Assembly: GCA_938085045.1 (NCBI GenBank)
Contig: CALKGI010000095.1
Span: 1 to 47,835 of the forward strand
Origin: an uncultured Alteromonadaceae bacterium
Lineage (GTDB): Bacteria > Pseudomonadota > Gammaproteobacteria > Enterobacterales > Alteromonadaceae
Length of the DNA stretch: 47,835 nt
Reading direction: 5' to 3'
In this document: in pieces, positions 1 through 7,739 of the stretch
Numbering within the stretch: position 1 is the first letter of the stretch
Layout: every line of letters starts with the position of its first letter
The notes under the pieces: generated by a model
The model's input: the letters and a program-made list of their open reading frames with translations, nothing else
Database searches by the model: none
What the model was told of the DNA's origin: nothing
Made by a program: the position numbers and the translations under genes

Positions 1-485
1 GTCGATACCCAAATCGTTGATGTCTAGGCGGATAAAGTCAGCCATTTTAATCAGCGGATGGGTTTTGTGGTTGTTACTATCTACCTCAATGGGCTTTATA
101 TTGATGGATAATCGGAACTTGTGCTTACGATAAAGTTTGAGGTTTTTGAGTGCTTGTTCATCAGGTTCTACTGCGTCGATAACATCAAAAATGACGGTGC
201 TTGGTGGCAACGACATTAAGTTGCCTGAGTACAATAACTGTGAAGAAACCCGGATAAAAGTGGGCAATTCATCGCACAGCTCAAATTCACCAGCAGAGGT
301 AAAAGCGTTGACTATGACTCTGGCGGCGGCTTGGTCTGTATTGGCTGGGCGCGAAGAAGTACTGTTTTGGTATTGCAATTGGTAGCCGAATACCGCCATT
401 TTACGGTTAAATATCGGCTGTCTTGCTAATAAAACACTGTTGGGGTGGTTCACAATAGGCATTTGATTTATCGAGAGTTGTGCCA
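1..485 (-). CDS. EAL/HDOD (YuxH-like) signalling protein, 3' part cut by the window edge
   Basis: The reverse strand is open from an ATG at 485-483 to base 1, about 161 codons. The start reads MAQLSINQMPIVNHPNSV, followed by LLARQPIFNRKMAVFGYQLQ. That is the characteristic opening of proteins joining a degenerate EAL domain to an HDOD domain (YuxH family). Further on IVNAFTSAG, VIFDVID and FIRLDINDLGID follow the EAL-like fold; the HDOD half would lie outside the window. Such proteins are cytoplasmic signalling proteins, often without c-di-GMP phosphodiesterase activity. The gene starts 26 bases after the stop of the TonB-dependent receptor on the same strand, so the two are probably co-transcribed. 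No clear Shine-Dalgarno is visible before the ATG. Family call is fairly secure; function is inferred. Confidence 0.8.
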
Positions 486-511
486 TTGAGTATAAATTAA
501 TTCAATGCCAA

Positions 512-2572
512 TCACCATTTGTATTCCAGTGCCAAGGTGATTTGGCGAGTGCGGTTTGGCACGCCGTTATAGATGGTTTCGGCGCTGGTATTGGTCGAGT
601 AATAGTCTTTGTCAAATAGGTTGCTGATGGCTAGCTTCGCGGTCACAGTGCTCGAAAATTGGTAGCGAGTATTAAAGTTGACTAGCCAGTAATCACTTAA
701 ATCGGTGCGCTGCAATAGACCTGATTGACTTAGGCGTTCGTGTTCTACTTTGTCTTTATACAGGGCATTGAGATTGAAGTGCCAAGGGGCCAAATTCGCA
801 CTGAAAATAATGCTGGCAGTATTGCGTGCTAGTATCTGTGGGTTTTGTTGCATTTTAAAATTGTGCGACCAGTTAAGGTCCATGGCAAAGGTGTCACTGA
901 ATTGTTTTTTTGCTTCAATTTCGATGCCACTTATTTCAAGCGTGCCGCCATTTACCGGTTCGGTCAGCGGAGGGCGTTCGGTAGATAATGCGATTTCGAT
1001 AACATCGTCTATTTTGCTGTGGTACAAGGTGCTGACTAAGCGAAAGTCGTCTTTGTTGAGGATCCAAGCAATTTCGCTGGTGGCGATTTTCTCTGGTAAA
1101 AGGTCTGGGTTGGATGAGTCAACCGGATTGTTAAAGACGGTGAGTTCACCATGGGAGGGCGCTCTAAAAGCCTCACCATAAATTAATTTAAATGAATGGC
1201 TTTGGTTGGCACTATAAACCAATGATGCTCTTGGGTTGGTGGTACTGCCAAAATCGCTGTAGTCATCGAAGCGAATGCCAAAGGTGCCGTCGAGTTTTTC
1301 ATTGAATGAGATTTGGTCTTGAACATATAAACCAATATTGGTGCGTGAGGTTTCTTCGCCAAAGTTGGCGCTGATTTCGCTCTGGCCATAATAGCGAATT
1401 TGACCGGGCTGGCCTAACACCAATATTGTGGTGATGTCGGCAATATCATGATTGCCATGCAATCTGAGTGTATCCATTTTGGGCTTGCGATACACCAAAC
1501 CGAAAGATAGGTTGTGGTCGCTACCCAGCGCATATTTACCATCGAGATTGATACCCGCTTCACTTAACTCATATAGCGGACCACCTAAAACCGGGCTTGG
1601 GTCTTGGGCGATGCCAGCACTGAACAAAAAGCTCATGACTTCGGGGTCAAGCGGCTCGAAGAATGATTTTTGATAGCGGTTGTGATAGTAGACAAAGGCC
1701 TCAAGCGAGAAATCTGCCATCGGCTCAAACTTGTATTTGGCCGACACCATAGTGTTTTTTGAGGTGGTTTTGTTGATGTTGTTGTCAATGGCGCCAAATT
1801 GGTAAAAGTCTTCGGCTTCACGAAAAACATGGCGTAGGTTGAACTCAAGGTTTTGATAGCCAACAAAACCCGATACTTCATAACCATAGACTGGGTCTTG
1901 GGTTGTGCCTTCTTCGGTGGTGTAGTCGTCACCGTTGTCTGAAAAATAATTTAAGAATAGCGAGGTTTTAATGTCTTCGTTTGGGCCTGAGGATATTGCG
2001 GCGTAACCGCGTTTGCTGTCGAAGCTGCCTAGTTCGACGCCCCCTTCGTTGAGGGTATGGTCGGTGATGATGTTGATCACTGCATTAAAGGCATCCGAGC
2101 CATATAATGCAGAGCCCGGGCCACGAATGACCTCGATTTGTTTGACATTGTTCGCCGATACCAATTGGGTTGTCCAGTTGGCACCACCAGTCCAATCATG
2201 ATTTAAACGTTGGTTATTAAGCAACACCAATACCGAGCGCCCGCCAAGGGTGTAACGCCCTCTGGCCTGAATGGTGTGTCCCATATTATTACTTTCGTTG
2301 CGGGTAACCTGCATGCCCGGCACAAAGTTTAAAATGTCTTCTACATTATTGATGCTCAGCCGCACAATATCTTGACGGGTAAACACGGTGACGGTAGAGG
2401 GCGCTTTGGCAATGGTTTGCTCTGACTTTGAAGCGATACTGAGCGTTACATCAAACAATTCTTCAAATGATAAATCAAATAATTCATCTTCGGTTGCAAA
2501 CGTATGGATGGGGGTGAGCGCTACTGAAAAGAGTAAGCAATATTTGGGCAAGAATAATTTGGTTGGGCGCAT
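512..2572 (-). CDS. TonB-dependent outer-membrane receptor
   Basis: A 686-residue protein with a signal peptide (roughly residues 1-26, ending HTFA), a plug domain (about 50-170, with APSTVTVFTRQDI, the VPGMQV region and VIRGPGSALYGSDAFNAVINI) and a C-terminal beta-barrel ending in an aromatic residue (LALEYKW), as outer-membrane barrels do. The plug and barrel signatures place it in the BtuB/CirA-like receptor group. Between signal peptide and plug lies the acidic stretch DELFDLSFEELFDVTLSIASKSEQ, which is seen in a subgroup of receptors with unclear ligands; no classical TonB box is obvious. The ligand cannot be told from sequence; no Fur box was recognised upstream. The downstream EAL/HDOD gene suggests a link to signalling. 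A TonB-like gene lies at 7.1-7.7 kb. Confidence 0.9.
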   Translation of the reverse strand: MRPTKLFLPKYCLLFSVALTPIHTFATEDELFDLSFEELFDVTLSIASKSEQTIAKAPSTVTVFTRQDIVRLSINNVEDILNFVPGMQVTRNESNNMGHTIQARGRYTLGGRSVLVLLNNQRLNHDWTGGANWTTQLVSANNVKQIEVIRGPGSALYGSDAFNAVINIITDHTLNEGGVELGSFDSKRGYAAISSGPNEDIKTSLFLNYFSDNGDDYTTEEGTTQDPVYGYEVSGFVGYQNLEFNLRHVFREAEDFYQFGAIDNNINKTTSKNTMVSAKYKFEPMADFSLEAFVYYHNRYQKSFFEPLDPEVMSFLFSAGIAQDPSPVLGGPLYELSEAGINLDGKYALGSDHNLSFGLVYRKPKMDTLRLHGNHDIADITTILVLGQPGQIRYYGQSEISANFGEETSRTNIGLYVQDQISFNEKLDGTFGIRFDDYSDFGSTTNPRASLVYSANQSHSFKLIYGEAFRAPSHGELTVFNNPVDSSNPDLLPEKIATSEIAWILNKDDFRLVSTLYHSKIDDVIEIALSTERPPLTEPVNGGTLEISGIEIEAKKQFSDTFAMDLNWSHNFKMQQNPQILARNTASIIFSANLAPWHFNLNALYKDKVEHERLSQSGLLQRTDLSDYWLVNFNTRYQFSSTVTAKLAISNLFDKDYYSTNTSAETIYNGVPNRTRQITLALEYKW

Positions 2573-3015
2573 AATGTGTCGGTGTTTACAGTGGTTTTTT
2601 GAGTATAGTCAATAATCTGGACTGAGTCGCACTATCACGACAAGTACCTTTTATTGGCTGTTAATGAAAGTTCATTGATATTATTGTGTTAAACACGGTG
2701 CAATGCCACTGTGATGCGATGAATGGAAGTTGCTCTACTTGTGAATAGTCTTAGGGGGATGTTAACACTCGCGTTTAAACTTAGATTTGCATGAAGTCAA
2801 CAAAATGCGGTTAAATGTATTGAACGTGTTGTTAAATGTCTGCTTCTTGGATTAATTTAAATGAACATTGACAGTAATTGTTTTGTTTGTTAATTTTAAG
2901 TTTGTTGGAGTTTACGATTCTCCAACTTAACTTTAACTTTTGTTCGCATTTTATCGGTTTACCGGATAGTTATGAGCGGACTCACTTTATTTAGTAAAAA
3001 TGGATAGGAATAATA
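2573..3015. other. Intergenic region with hairpin leader
   Basis: AT-rich divergent region between the TonB-dependent receptor (minus) and a small secreted peptide (plus). The only clear structure is a hairpin, GTTGGAG at 2904-2910 pairing with CTCCAAC at 2920-2926, followed by a short GGTTTACC palindrome near 2957-2964. Both lie in the probable leader or promoter of the small peptide. No other coding signal is seen. Confidence 0.5.
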
Positions 3016-3186
3016 ATGAAAAATCTTAAATTAAAAGCAACAATTTTAGCCCTCAGTCTTGGTATGGGGCTTAGTGCTTCAGCGGTTGCCGACATCGATT
3101 ACGCAACCTGTGATGCAGCACGCTACGCCTGTCAGTTCGAGTTTAACTTCCTTGCTTGTATTTACGTTTCTGAGGAATGTGGTTAA
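3016..3186 (+). CDS. Small secreted cysteine-rich peptide
   Basis: A 56-codon reading frame starts with ATG at 3016 behind an AGGA at 3006-3009. It begins MKNLKLKATILALSLGMGLS, then ASAVA, which is a textbook signal peptide with a cleavage site after residue 25. The predicted mature part is only about 31 residues and carries four cysteines at positions 32, 39, 48 and 55 (spacing C-x6-C-x8-C-x6-C), enough for two disulfides. It has no family that I recognise. The good ribosome site, positive n-region, AXA cleavage motif and even cysteine spacing argue for a real gene. Possible roles include a secreted signal, bacteriocin-like peptide or periplasmic binding peptide; none can be chosen. The secreted protein at 3269-3604 lies next to it in convergent orientation. 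Confidence 0.62.
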   Translation: MKNLKLKATILALSLGMGLSASAVADIDYATCDAARYACQFEFNFLACIYVSEECG

Positions 3187-3268
3187 TTTATTGGTATGAT
3201 GACATGTTAAGGTGCAACAGCATTATTGCACCTTATATAAAACCTTATTTAATCCCTGATAGTCTTGC

Positions 3269-3604
3269 CTATTTACTAATGGCCACAAAAGAGGCCCTGT
3301 CGCATGCATCAGATTCGTAATTATGAACCCTAATCTTCATGCCTGTTGTCAATGCCGCAAGAGCCAGAGTATACGCTCTATTATGCACTTCTTTACTAAC
3401 AGCTGCTGTGGCTGGAAACATAATGAACCCTTGAGTGGCGCAAACACCTGCACCACCTGAATAATAAACAACAAATTGATCGACATTAGAGCCTACATTT
3501 GCAATGGAAGTAACAGTTGCGTTGTTAATTAATTCGCCAGCATTGGCTAGTGGCGTAATTAACATGCTACAACCTAACATTAGTGACTTTAGTAATTTAT
3601 TCAT
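3269..3604 (-). CDS. Small secreted protein, possibly DUF5992-like
   Basis: A 111-residue protein with a clear signal peptide (MNKLLKSLMLGCSMLITPLA, cleavage near ANA-G at 22-23). The mature part (about 88 residues) has VTSIANVGSNVDQFVVYYSGGAGVC, a central ITFP-like element (IMFPATAA), the HNRAYTLALAALTTG segment and a second cysteine near the end (SDACDRASFV), so one disulfide is possible. The pattern recalls a family of small secreted proteobacterial proteins of unknown function (from memory DUF5992; I could not verify this). ATG at 3604 is preceded on the minus strand by AAGGAAAC. It converges with the cysteine-rich peptide at 3016-3186. Function unknown. Confidence 0.75.
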   Translation of the reverse strand: MNKLLKSLMLGCSMLITPLANAGELINNATVTSIANVGSNVDQFVVYYSGGAGVCATQGFIMFPATAAVSKEVHNRAYTLALAALTTGMKIRVHNYESDACDRASFVAISK

Positions 3605-3771
3605 AGTTTCCTTATGTACTTTATTTAGATAAATGGTTTTTTTTCACAAACCTTCGAGTATTAACTCTAAGGTTGACAAGTATACAATATAAACAAGTTT
3701 TTTCAGGAACTGGTTGAAATAATAGCTAGCTAAGTGCATCGTTCAACGAAGGTGATGAGTTTATCGTTTGT

Positions 3772-3927
3772 ATGTCATTTTTTCTTCTCTTCTCTTCTCT
3801 TCTCTTCTCTTCTCTTTTCCTACTAAGTTGTGGTCATTGCTGTGCCAGCCAAACAGAGTACAAAGCAATAAAAGCTATTGTCACAACCTCACGCATGCCC
3901 AAAAGTAGACTAAAGTTAAAAAAGTAG
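3772..3927 (+). CDS. Possible short ORF with a CTCTT repeat in its hydrophobic core
   Basis: A 51-codon frame from ATG 3772 to TAG 3927 reads MSFFLLFSSLLFSSLFLLSC and then GHCCASQTEYKAIKAIV. The hydrophobic run is encoded by about 6.6 CTTCT units, so a change of one unit would shift the frame. LLSC followed by more cysteines looks like a crude lipobox. Against it: the n-region has no positive charge, there is no good Shine-Dalgarno (the nearest is AAGG about 20 bases upstream), and any frame through a CTCTT tract encodes Leu/Phe/Ser. It lies just upstream of comM. I rate it as a candidate only. Confidence 0.25.
   Translation: MSFFLLFSSLLFSSLFLLSCGHCCASQTEYKAIKAIVTTSRMPKSRLKLKK
3783..3816. 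repeat. CTTCT pentanucleotide microsatellite
   Basis: Six complete CTTCT units (3784-3813) with partial units on both sides. Five-base tracts of this sequence are prone to slipped-strand mispairing; the same CTCTT unit drives phase variation of neisserial opa genes. It starts 178 bases upstream of comM. Confidence 0.95.
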
Positions 3928-3960
3928 TAATGGACTCACTCTTAAATAAAAGGACTTAAT

Positions 3961-5472
3961 ATGTCACTCTCCATCGTTTACAGCCGTGCCCGTGTGGGCA
4001 TCGATGCCCCGTTAGTCACCGTTGAGGTTCACCTGTCTGGTGGATTGCCCACTTTTAGCATTGTCGGTTTGCCGACTACCTCTGTCAAAGAAGCCAAAGA
4101 CCGCGTTAGAAGCGCGTTAATTAATTCAAACTTCAATTTTACTGACAAAAAGATCACCGTATCTTTAGCCCCGGCGGATTTACCAAAAGAAGGTGGTCGG
4201 TTCGACTTGCCTATCGCCATTGGCATTTTGGCTGCAATGGGCAATATTCCGCAAAATGTGCTTCAGCAATATGAGTTTTGCGGTGAACTGGCATTATCTG
4301 GCGAGCTGAGACCAATTATTGGTGAAATACCCACAGCTTATGCTGGTAAAGAAAGTGGGCGGGTGAGTTTAATGCCCAAAGAAAATGCCACTCGGGCAGC
4401 GTTAATAAAAGGGGCGTCGATTATCGGCTGCGATTCTTTGTTGCAGGCTTTTCACCATGTACTTGGTCAGCGCAGTATTGAATTTGAACAACTGACTTTT
4501 GCCAGTCAGGGTTATTGCACCGACATTGATTTGCAAGATGTGGTTGGCCAGCCCATGGCCAAGCGAGCACTAGAAATTGCCGCAAGCGGCGCGCATAACC
4601 TGTTGTTTACCGGGCCTGCTGGGACGGGAAAGTCGATGTTGGCCCAACGTTTAACCACCATATTGCCAATTATGACTGATGATGAAGCTTTGCAAAGTGC
4701 CGCTATTCATTCTGTTTGTGGGCAACAAATTAACCCGGCCACATGGAAAAACCGACCTTTTCGAACGCCGCATCATACCGCTTCGGGCGTAGCTTTGGTG
4801 GGTGGGGGAAGTAATCCGCGACCCGGCGAGATTAGCTTGTCGCATAACGGGGTGTTGTTTCTTGACGAGCTACCAGAATTTGACCGCAAAGTGCTAGATG
4901 TGCTGCGTGAACCGTTAGAAACCGGCAAGGTGACAATTTCTCGTGCTTCAAGGCAGGCTGAGTTTCCGGCAAGGTTTCAATTAATTGCGGCGATGAATCC
5001 GTCACCGACTGGCGATCATGGTGATGGCCGCTCTACGCCAGACCAAGTACTGCGTTATCTTAACCGTTTGTCTGGCCCTTTTCTTGACCGAATCGATATT
5101 CAGCTTGAAGTACCTCGCTTGCCAAAAGGCGCGTTAACCCAAGACCCCCAGCGCGGCGAATCCAGCGAATCGGTCAGGCAGCGGGTTGCATATTCTCGTG
5201 GGGTGCAAATTCAACGAGCAGGTAAACCCAATGCGATGTTGTCCAGCCGTGAGGTTGATTATTATTGTGCGCTATCTGCCGATGATGCAATGTTTTTAGA
5301 AAACGCCATTGAACGGCTCAAACTGTCGACCCGGGCTTATCATAAAATTCTCAAGGTTTCGCGTACTATTGCAGACATTCAAGGGGAGCAGGCCATAACC
5401 CGCGCGCATCTGTCAGAGGCTCTAGGTTACCGGGCAATGGATAGGTTAATACAGCGTTTAAAATCGGTTTAA
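3961..5472 (+). CDS. comM: ComM/YifB family Mg-chelatase-like AAA+ ATPase
   Basis: A 503-residue protein, the usual length for ComM. The N-terminal ChlI-like domain begins MSLSIVYSRARVGIDAPLVTVE. The AAA+ domain carries a Walker A (GPAGTGKSM near residues 218-226), a Walker B (VLFLDELPEF), an arginine-rich FRTPHHTASGVALVGGG loop and the ATP-sensor region IAAMNPSPTGDHGD. A Mg-chelatase C-terminal domain ends with RLIQRLKS. ComM is known in naturally transformable bacteria as a hexameric helicase that promotes branch migration during integration of incoming DNA; homologues also occur in species not known to be transformable. The start has AAAGGA at a good distance. It stands alone here, 18 kb from the pil genes. 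Confidence 0.95.
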   Translation: MSLSIVYSRARVGIDAPLVTVEVHLSGGLPTFSIVGLPTTSVKEAKDRVRSALINSNFNFTDKKITVSLAPADLPKEGGRFDLPIAIGILAAMGNIPQNVLQQYEFCGELALSGELRPIIGEIPTAYAGKESGRVSLMPKENATRAALIKGASIIGCDSLLQAFHHVLGQRSIEFEQLTFASQGYCTDIDLQDVVGQPMAKRALEIAASGAHNLLFTGPAGTGKSMLAQRLTTILPIMTDDEALQSAAIHSVCGQQINPATWKNRPFRTPHHTASGVALVGGGSNPRPGEISLSHNGVLFLDELPEFDRKVLDVLREPLETGKVTISRASRQAEFPARFQLIAAMNPSPTGDHGDGRSTPDQVLRYLNRLSGPFLDRIDIQLEVPRLPKGALTQDPQRGESSESVRQRVAYSRGVQIQRAGKPNAMLSSREVDYYCALSADDAMFLENAIERLKLSTRAYHKILKVSRTIADIQGEQAITRAHLSEALGYRAMDRLIQRLKSV

Positions 5473-5588
5473 GGTCTATTTAGGCTGAGGTTAAATATTT
5501 GATTAGTCACTTTATTTGTCTAATAATGATAGGTTAAAAGTAGCCAACATCCATTTGTTTTTAGAAAGTATCAGTTGATATTGGCTAT

Positions 5589-5695
5589 GCGGTACGAGGA
5601 TGTACCGCCTTTTCAACGCGTTGAAAAGTGAGCGAAGTTCCACTTGCTTGAACGAAGCGGTTTCCTGAAACCTCACACGGATGTGAGTTTCAGGA
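5589..5695 (+). promoter_or_regulatory. Structured leader with GGA-loop hairpins
   Basis: Three strong palindromes lie just before the 405-residue gene. First, GCGGTAC and GTACCGC (5589-5608) close a hexaloop GAGGAT. Second, a perfect 20-base palindrome lies at 5609-5628. Third, TCCTGAAA pairs with TTTCAGGA and, past one bulged C, CTCAC with GTGAG around a hexaloop ACGGAT (5663-5695). GGA in a hexaloop is the signature of CsrA/RsmA binding hairpins. The element could be a CsrA-controlled leader, a small RNA or a dispersed repeat. Confidence 0.5.
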
Positions 5696-5718
5696 CGATA
5701 AAAGGCAAAAGAGACAAT

Positions 5719-6936
5719 ATGGCACTGAATGAAAATGACCTGATCCATTTAAATCGTACTGGCGAACAGTTAAAAAATGCCATTCGCAATCTGATTGCTG
5801 AACTGCCTGCGCAAGCACAATCTATTGCTGGTATGGCCAAGTGGCTTGACGCGAACAAGTCGACCTGCCAACGCTTGTTGAATGTGATGAATAAGTCTAG
5901 TGACGGTTTAGATGTCATTCAGTTAGTGCCGGGTTTTGAAGGCATTAATCAGTTTATTGACTGCGCACAAGCTAAGGGCATTGAGAGCTCGTTAATCGAG
6001 GGGGCTCGTAAAGCCAGTAAAACGTTTAATGGAGATATAAAGTCGTTTGGCCGTAGTCATTCACAGTTAAAACGCAGCCTTGCGGGGCTTAAAGAACAGC
6101 AACAAGTACATTATTCAATGTCTGCTGCTGAAAACAACCGAATGACGCATTTTCAAAGCAGTAAGCAAATGTTGGGGGAATCAAGCGATTTGACTTTTGC
6201 CCCCTTTATTGCCCAGCCAAACAAACATGATGAACGTTATTATCAGGAACTCGCAATTGTCTCACGGCAACAGGTCAGCATAAAAAAGCAGGCCAGGCCA
6301 TTTATGCAGTATTACAGCCATGAACATTTACCCTCTGCCAAAGGGCCTGATATTAAAACTGACACAGCACGGTTGGTAGACGAATTTGAACTGGGCATTG
6401 TTGATGAGTTTTCGAGTATCGACCTTAAAGAAGCTTATTCGGGTTATTCTCATCCGAGTTCTTCGTTGGTGTTTAGTAACCTTAATAACAGCGAAAAACC
6501 TTTTGATGCTTCGTTTATTTTTAATGATCCCAAAGACAACGAGAACCCGCTCAATAGCGACATTAAAACCACCACTCACAGTATTTCTATCAAAATACCC
6601 ACTAAGCGCTTGGTGATGCTGGTATTTTTAGATAAACGTTTTGATATTCGCAGTTCGGTGCATGTTGGCTGTTACCCCTATAGTTTGCAGGTCGAACGGG
6701 CGCAACATACGTATGATGAAATTTGGAATGATAGATTTCCGGAGTTTCCCGACGTTAAAATTGTCAATTCATTAACCTCAGTCAGTGAATTAACCGGTTT
6801 TAATAAGGCCGATGCGATGATTCAGTATCTGTTTGATTATGCCCAGCTTAGCCGTGATGATTTTGTGTGTTATATGATTGATGTGAACTATCCGATTTGG
6901 TCTACGACTTATCGAATGTATTTTGAGTTTGCTTAA
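5719..6936 (+). CDS. Hypothetical protein with N-terminal HTH-like segment
   Basis: A 405-residue protein that I do not recognise. I chose ATG 5719 (MALNENDLIHLN) because it follows AAAGAGA at a normal distance; an in-frame TTG at 5644 would place the hairpin leader inside the protein. Residues 33-57 (AQSIAGMAKWLDANKSTCQRLL) have the look of a winged or tetrahelical HTH, and the protein as a whole is soluble, with no signal peptide or membrane segment. The middle is polar; the C-terminal third (IKIPTKRLVMLVFLDKRF, VGCYPYSLQVERAQ) looks like a mixed alpha/beta ligand-binding domain. The layout suggests a transcription regulator, but this is inference. It stands alone, with a terminator hairpin just after its stop. 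Confidence 0.75.
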   Translation: MALNENDLIHLNRTGEQLKNAIRNLIAELPAQAQSIAGMAKWLDANKSTCQRLLNVMNKSSDGLDVIQLVPGFEGINQFIDCAQAKGIESSLIEGARKASKTFNGDIKSFGRSHSQLKRSLAGLKEQQQVHYSMSAAENNRMTHFQSSKQMLGESSDLTFAPFIAQPNKHDERYYQELAIVSRQQVSIKKQARPFMQYYSHEHLPSAKGPDIKTDTARLVDEFELGIVDEFSSIDLKEAYSGYSHPSSSLVFSNLNNSEKPFDASFIFNDPKDNENPLNSDIKTTTHSISIKIPTKRLVMLVFLDKRFDIRSSVHVGCYPYSLQVERAQHTYDEIWNDRFPEFPDVKIVNSLTSVSELTGFNKADAMIQYLFDYAQLSRDDFVCYMIDVNYPIWSTTYRMYFEFA

Positions 6937-6941
6937 ACAAA

Positions 6942-6972
6942 AATCAACCCCACGAGAGCCGTGGGGTTGATT
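6942..6972 (-). terminator. Rho-independent terminator (best for minus strand)
   Basis: AATCAACCCCAC at 6942-6953 pairs perfectly with GTGGGGTTGATT at 6961-6972 around a 7-base loop. On the minus strand the stem is followed by TTTGTTT, so it most likely ends transcripts from the TonB-like gene. It also sits 6 bases after the stop of the 405-residue gene and may act on both strands. Confidence 0.8.
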
Positions 6973-6985
6973 GTATTCCAAAGTT

Positions 6986-7080
6986 ACAGCTTCCTTTTAT
7001 TACTTCCTTAGCACAGCTTCCTTTTCACTACTTCCTCTATACAGCCTCCATTAAACTAATCCTTTATATGACTCCTTTAT
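6986..7080. repeat. Degenerate 27-28 bp tandem repeat
   Basis: Units starting at 6986, 7013 and 7041 share ACAGCTTCC or ACAGCCTCC and a later CTTCCT- or TCCTTTAT-like half; a partial fourth unit starts near 7068. It lies between the stop of the TonB-like gene and its probable terminator, so it would be transcribed as the 3' untranslated part of that mRNA. Confidence 0.7.
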
Positions 7081-7100
7081 ACGCTTTACCCTAAACTGAT

Positions 7101-7739
7101 TTATTGGTCCATTGAAAAGTCCAGTTGAACTTGTAGGTTATCTTGTATCACAGGTGCTCCGTTGACAAACTTAGCTTGATAACGCCAGCCTTTAAGGGCT
7201 TTTCTCGCTGAGCGGTCGAAGGTACGTTTTGGTGATGAATCTAATACTTGAATGTTGGTCACCGAGCCTGTTTTGTCGATACTAAAGCTCAGTTTTACCC
7301 AGCCTTCAATACCTTTACGGGCAGCATCAATTGGATACAAGGGTTTGATTTGTACGATTGGTTTTGCTTCTCCGTCTTGATTTCGTTGTCCTGGTTTGCC
7401 TATTCCGGTGTTCTCAAGGCTGAATTTACCCACACCAATTGAACCATTTGGAGAAATCATGGTAGGGTCAAAATCGACTCTAGAGGTAACCGTTGGTGTA
7501 TTGTCAGTTATTTCCACTGTTTGCCTTTGTGGCGGTGGCGCTTTGTCTGGTTTAGGTTCTATTTTTGGCCGAACTTTTTTGGTGTCTGCTTTTGCCTCGG
7601 TTAAATTAAACTGAATGACTGGTGTGTCAGTTTTTATTTCTGGACCTCGGGTTGGTTTGCCAATAAGATTCGCCATAAAAACAAACAGCAAAAAGCTGAC
7701 GCCTATGGCCAATGTTGATGATAATAACCACTTTTGCAT
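7101..7739 (-). CDS. TonB-family energy transducer
   Basis: A 212-residue protein starting at ATG 7739 (MQKWLLSSTLAIGVSFLLF); GGAGAG sits at the right distance, whereas the upstream in-frame ATG at 7778 has no such site. A single N-terminal membrane anchor (about residues 5-25) is followed by a periplasmic spacer with EPKPDKAPPPQRQ, shorter in proline than classical TonB. The C-terminal TonB domain spans about residues 125-212 (QIKPLYPIDAARKGIEGWVK, DRSARKALKGWRYQ). TonB couples the proton-motive force, through ExbB/ExbD, to outer-membrane receptors. No exbB/exbD lies beside it, so it probably shares a complex encoded elsewhere. A role for the receptor at 512-2572 is possible but not shown. 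Confidence 0.88.
   Translation of the reverse strand: MQKWLLSSTLAIGVSFLLFVFMANLIGKPTRGPEIKTDTPVIQFNLTEAKADTKKVRPKIEPKPDKAPPPQRQTVEITDNTPTVTSRVDFDPTMISPNGSIGVGKFSLENTGIGKPGQRNQDGEAKPIVQIKPLYPIDAARKGIEGWVKLSFSIDKTGSVTNIQVLDSSPKRTFDRSARKALKGWRYQAKFVNGAPVIQDNLQVQLDFSMDQ

Noticed and set aside
750..1181. Plus-strand open frames of 60-140 codons across the TonB-dependent receptor gene
   Set aside because: They are antisense shadows of a clear receptor gene, with no ribosome site or family match.
5644..5718. Upstream TTG start for the 405-residue protein
   Set aside because: It would translate the hairpin leader; the ATG at 5719 has a better ribosome site and a more natural N-terminus.
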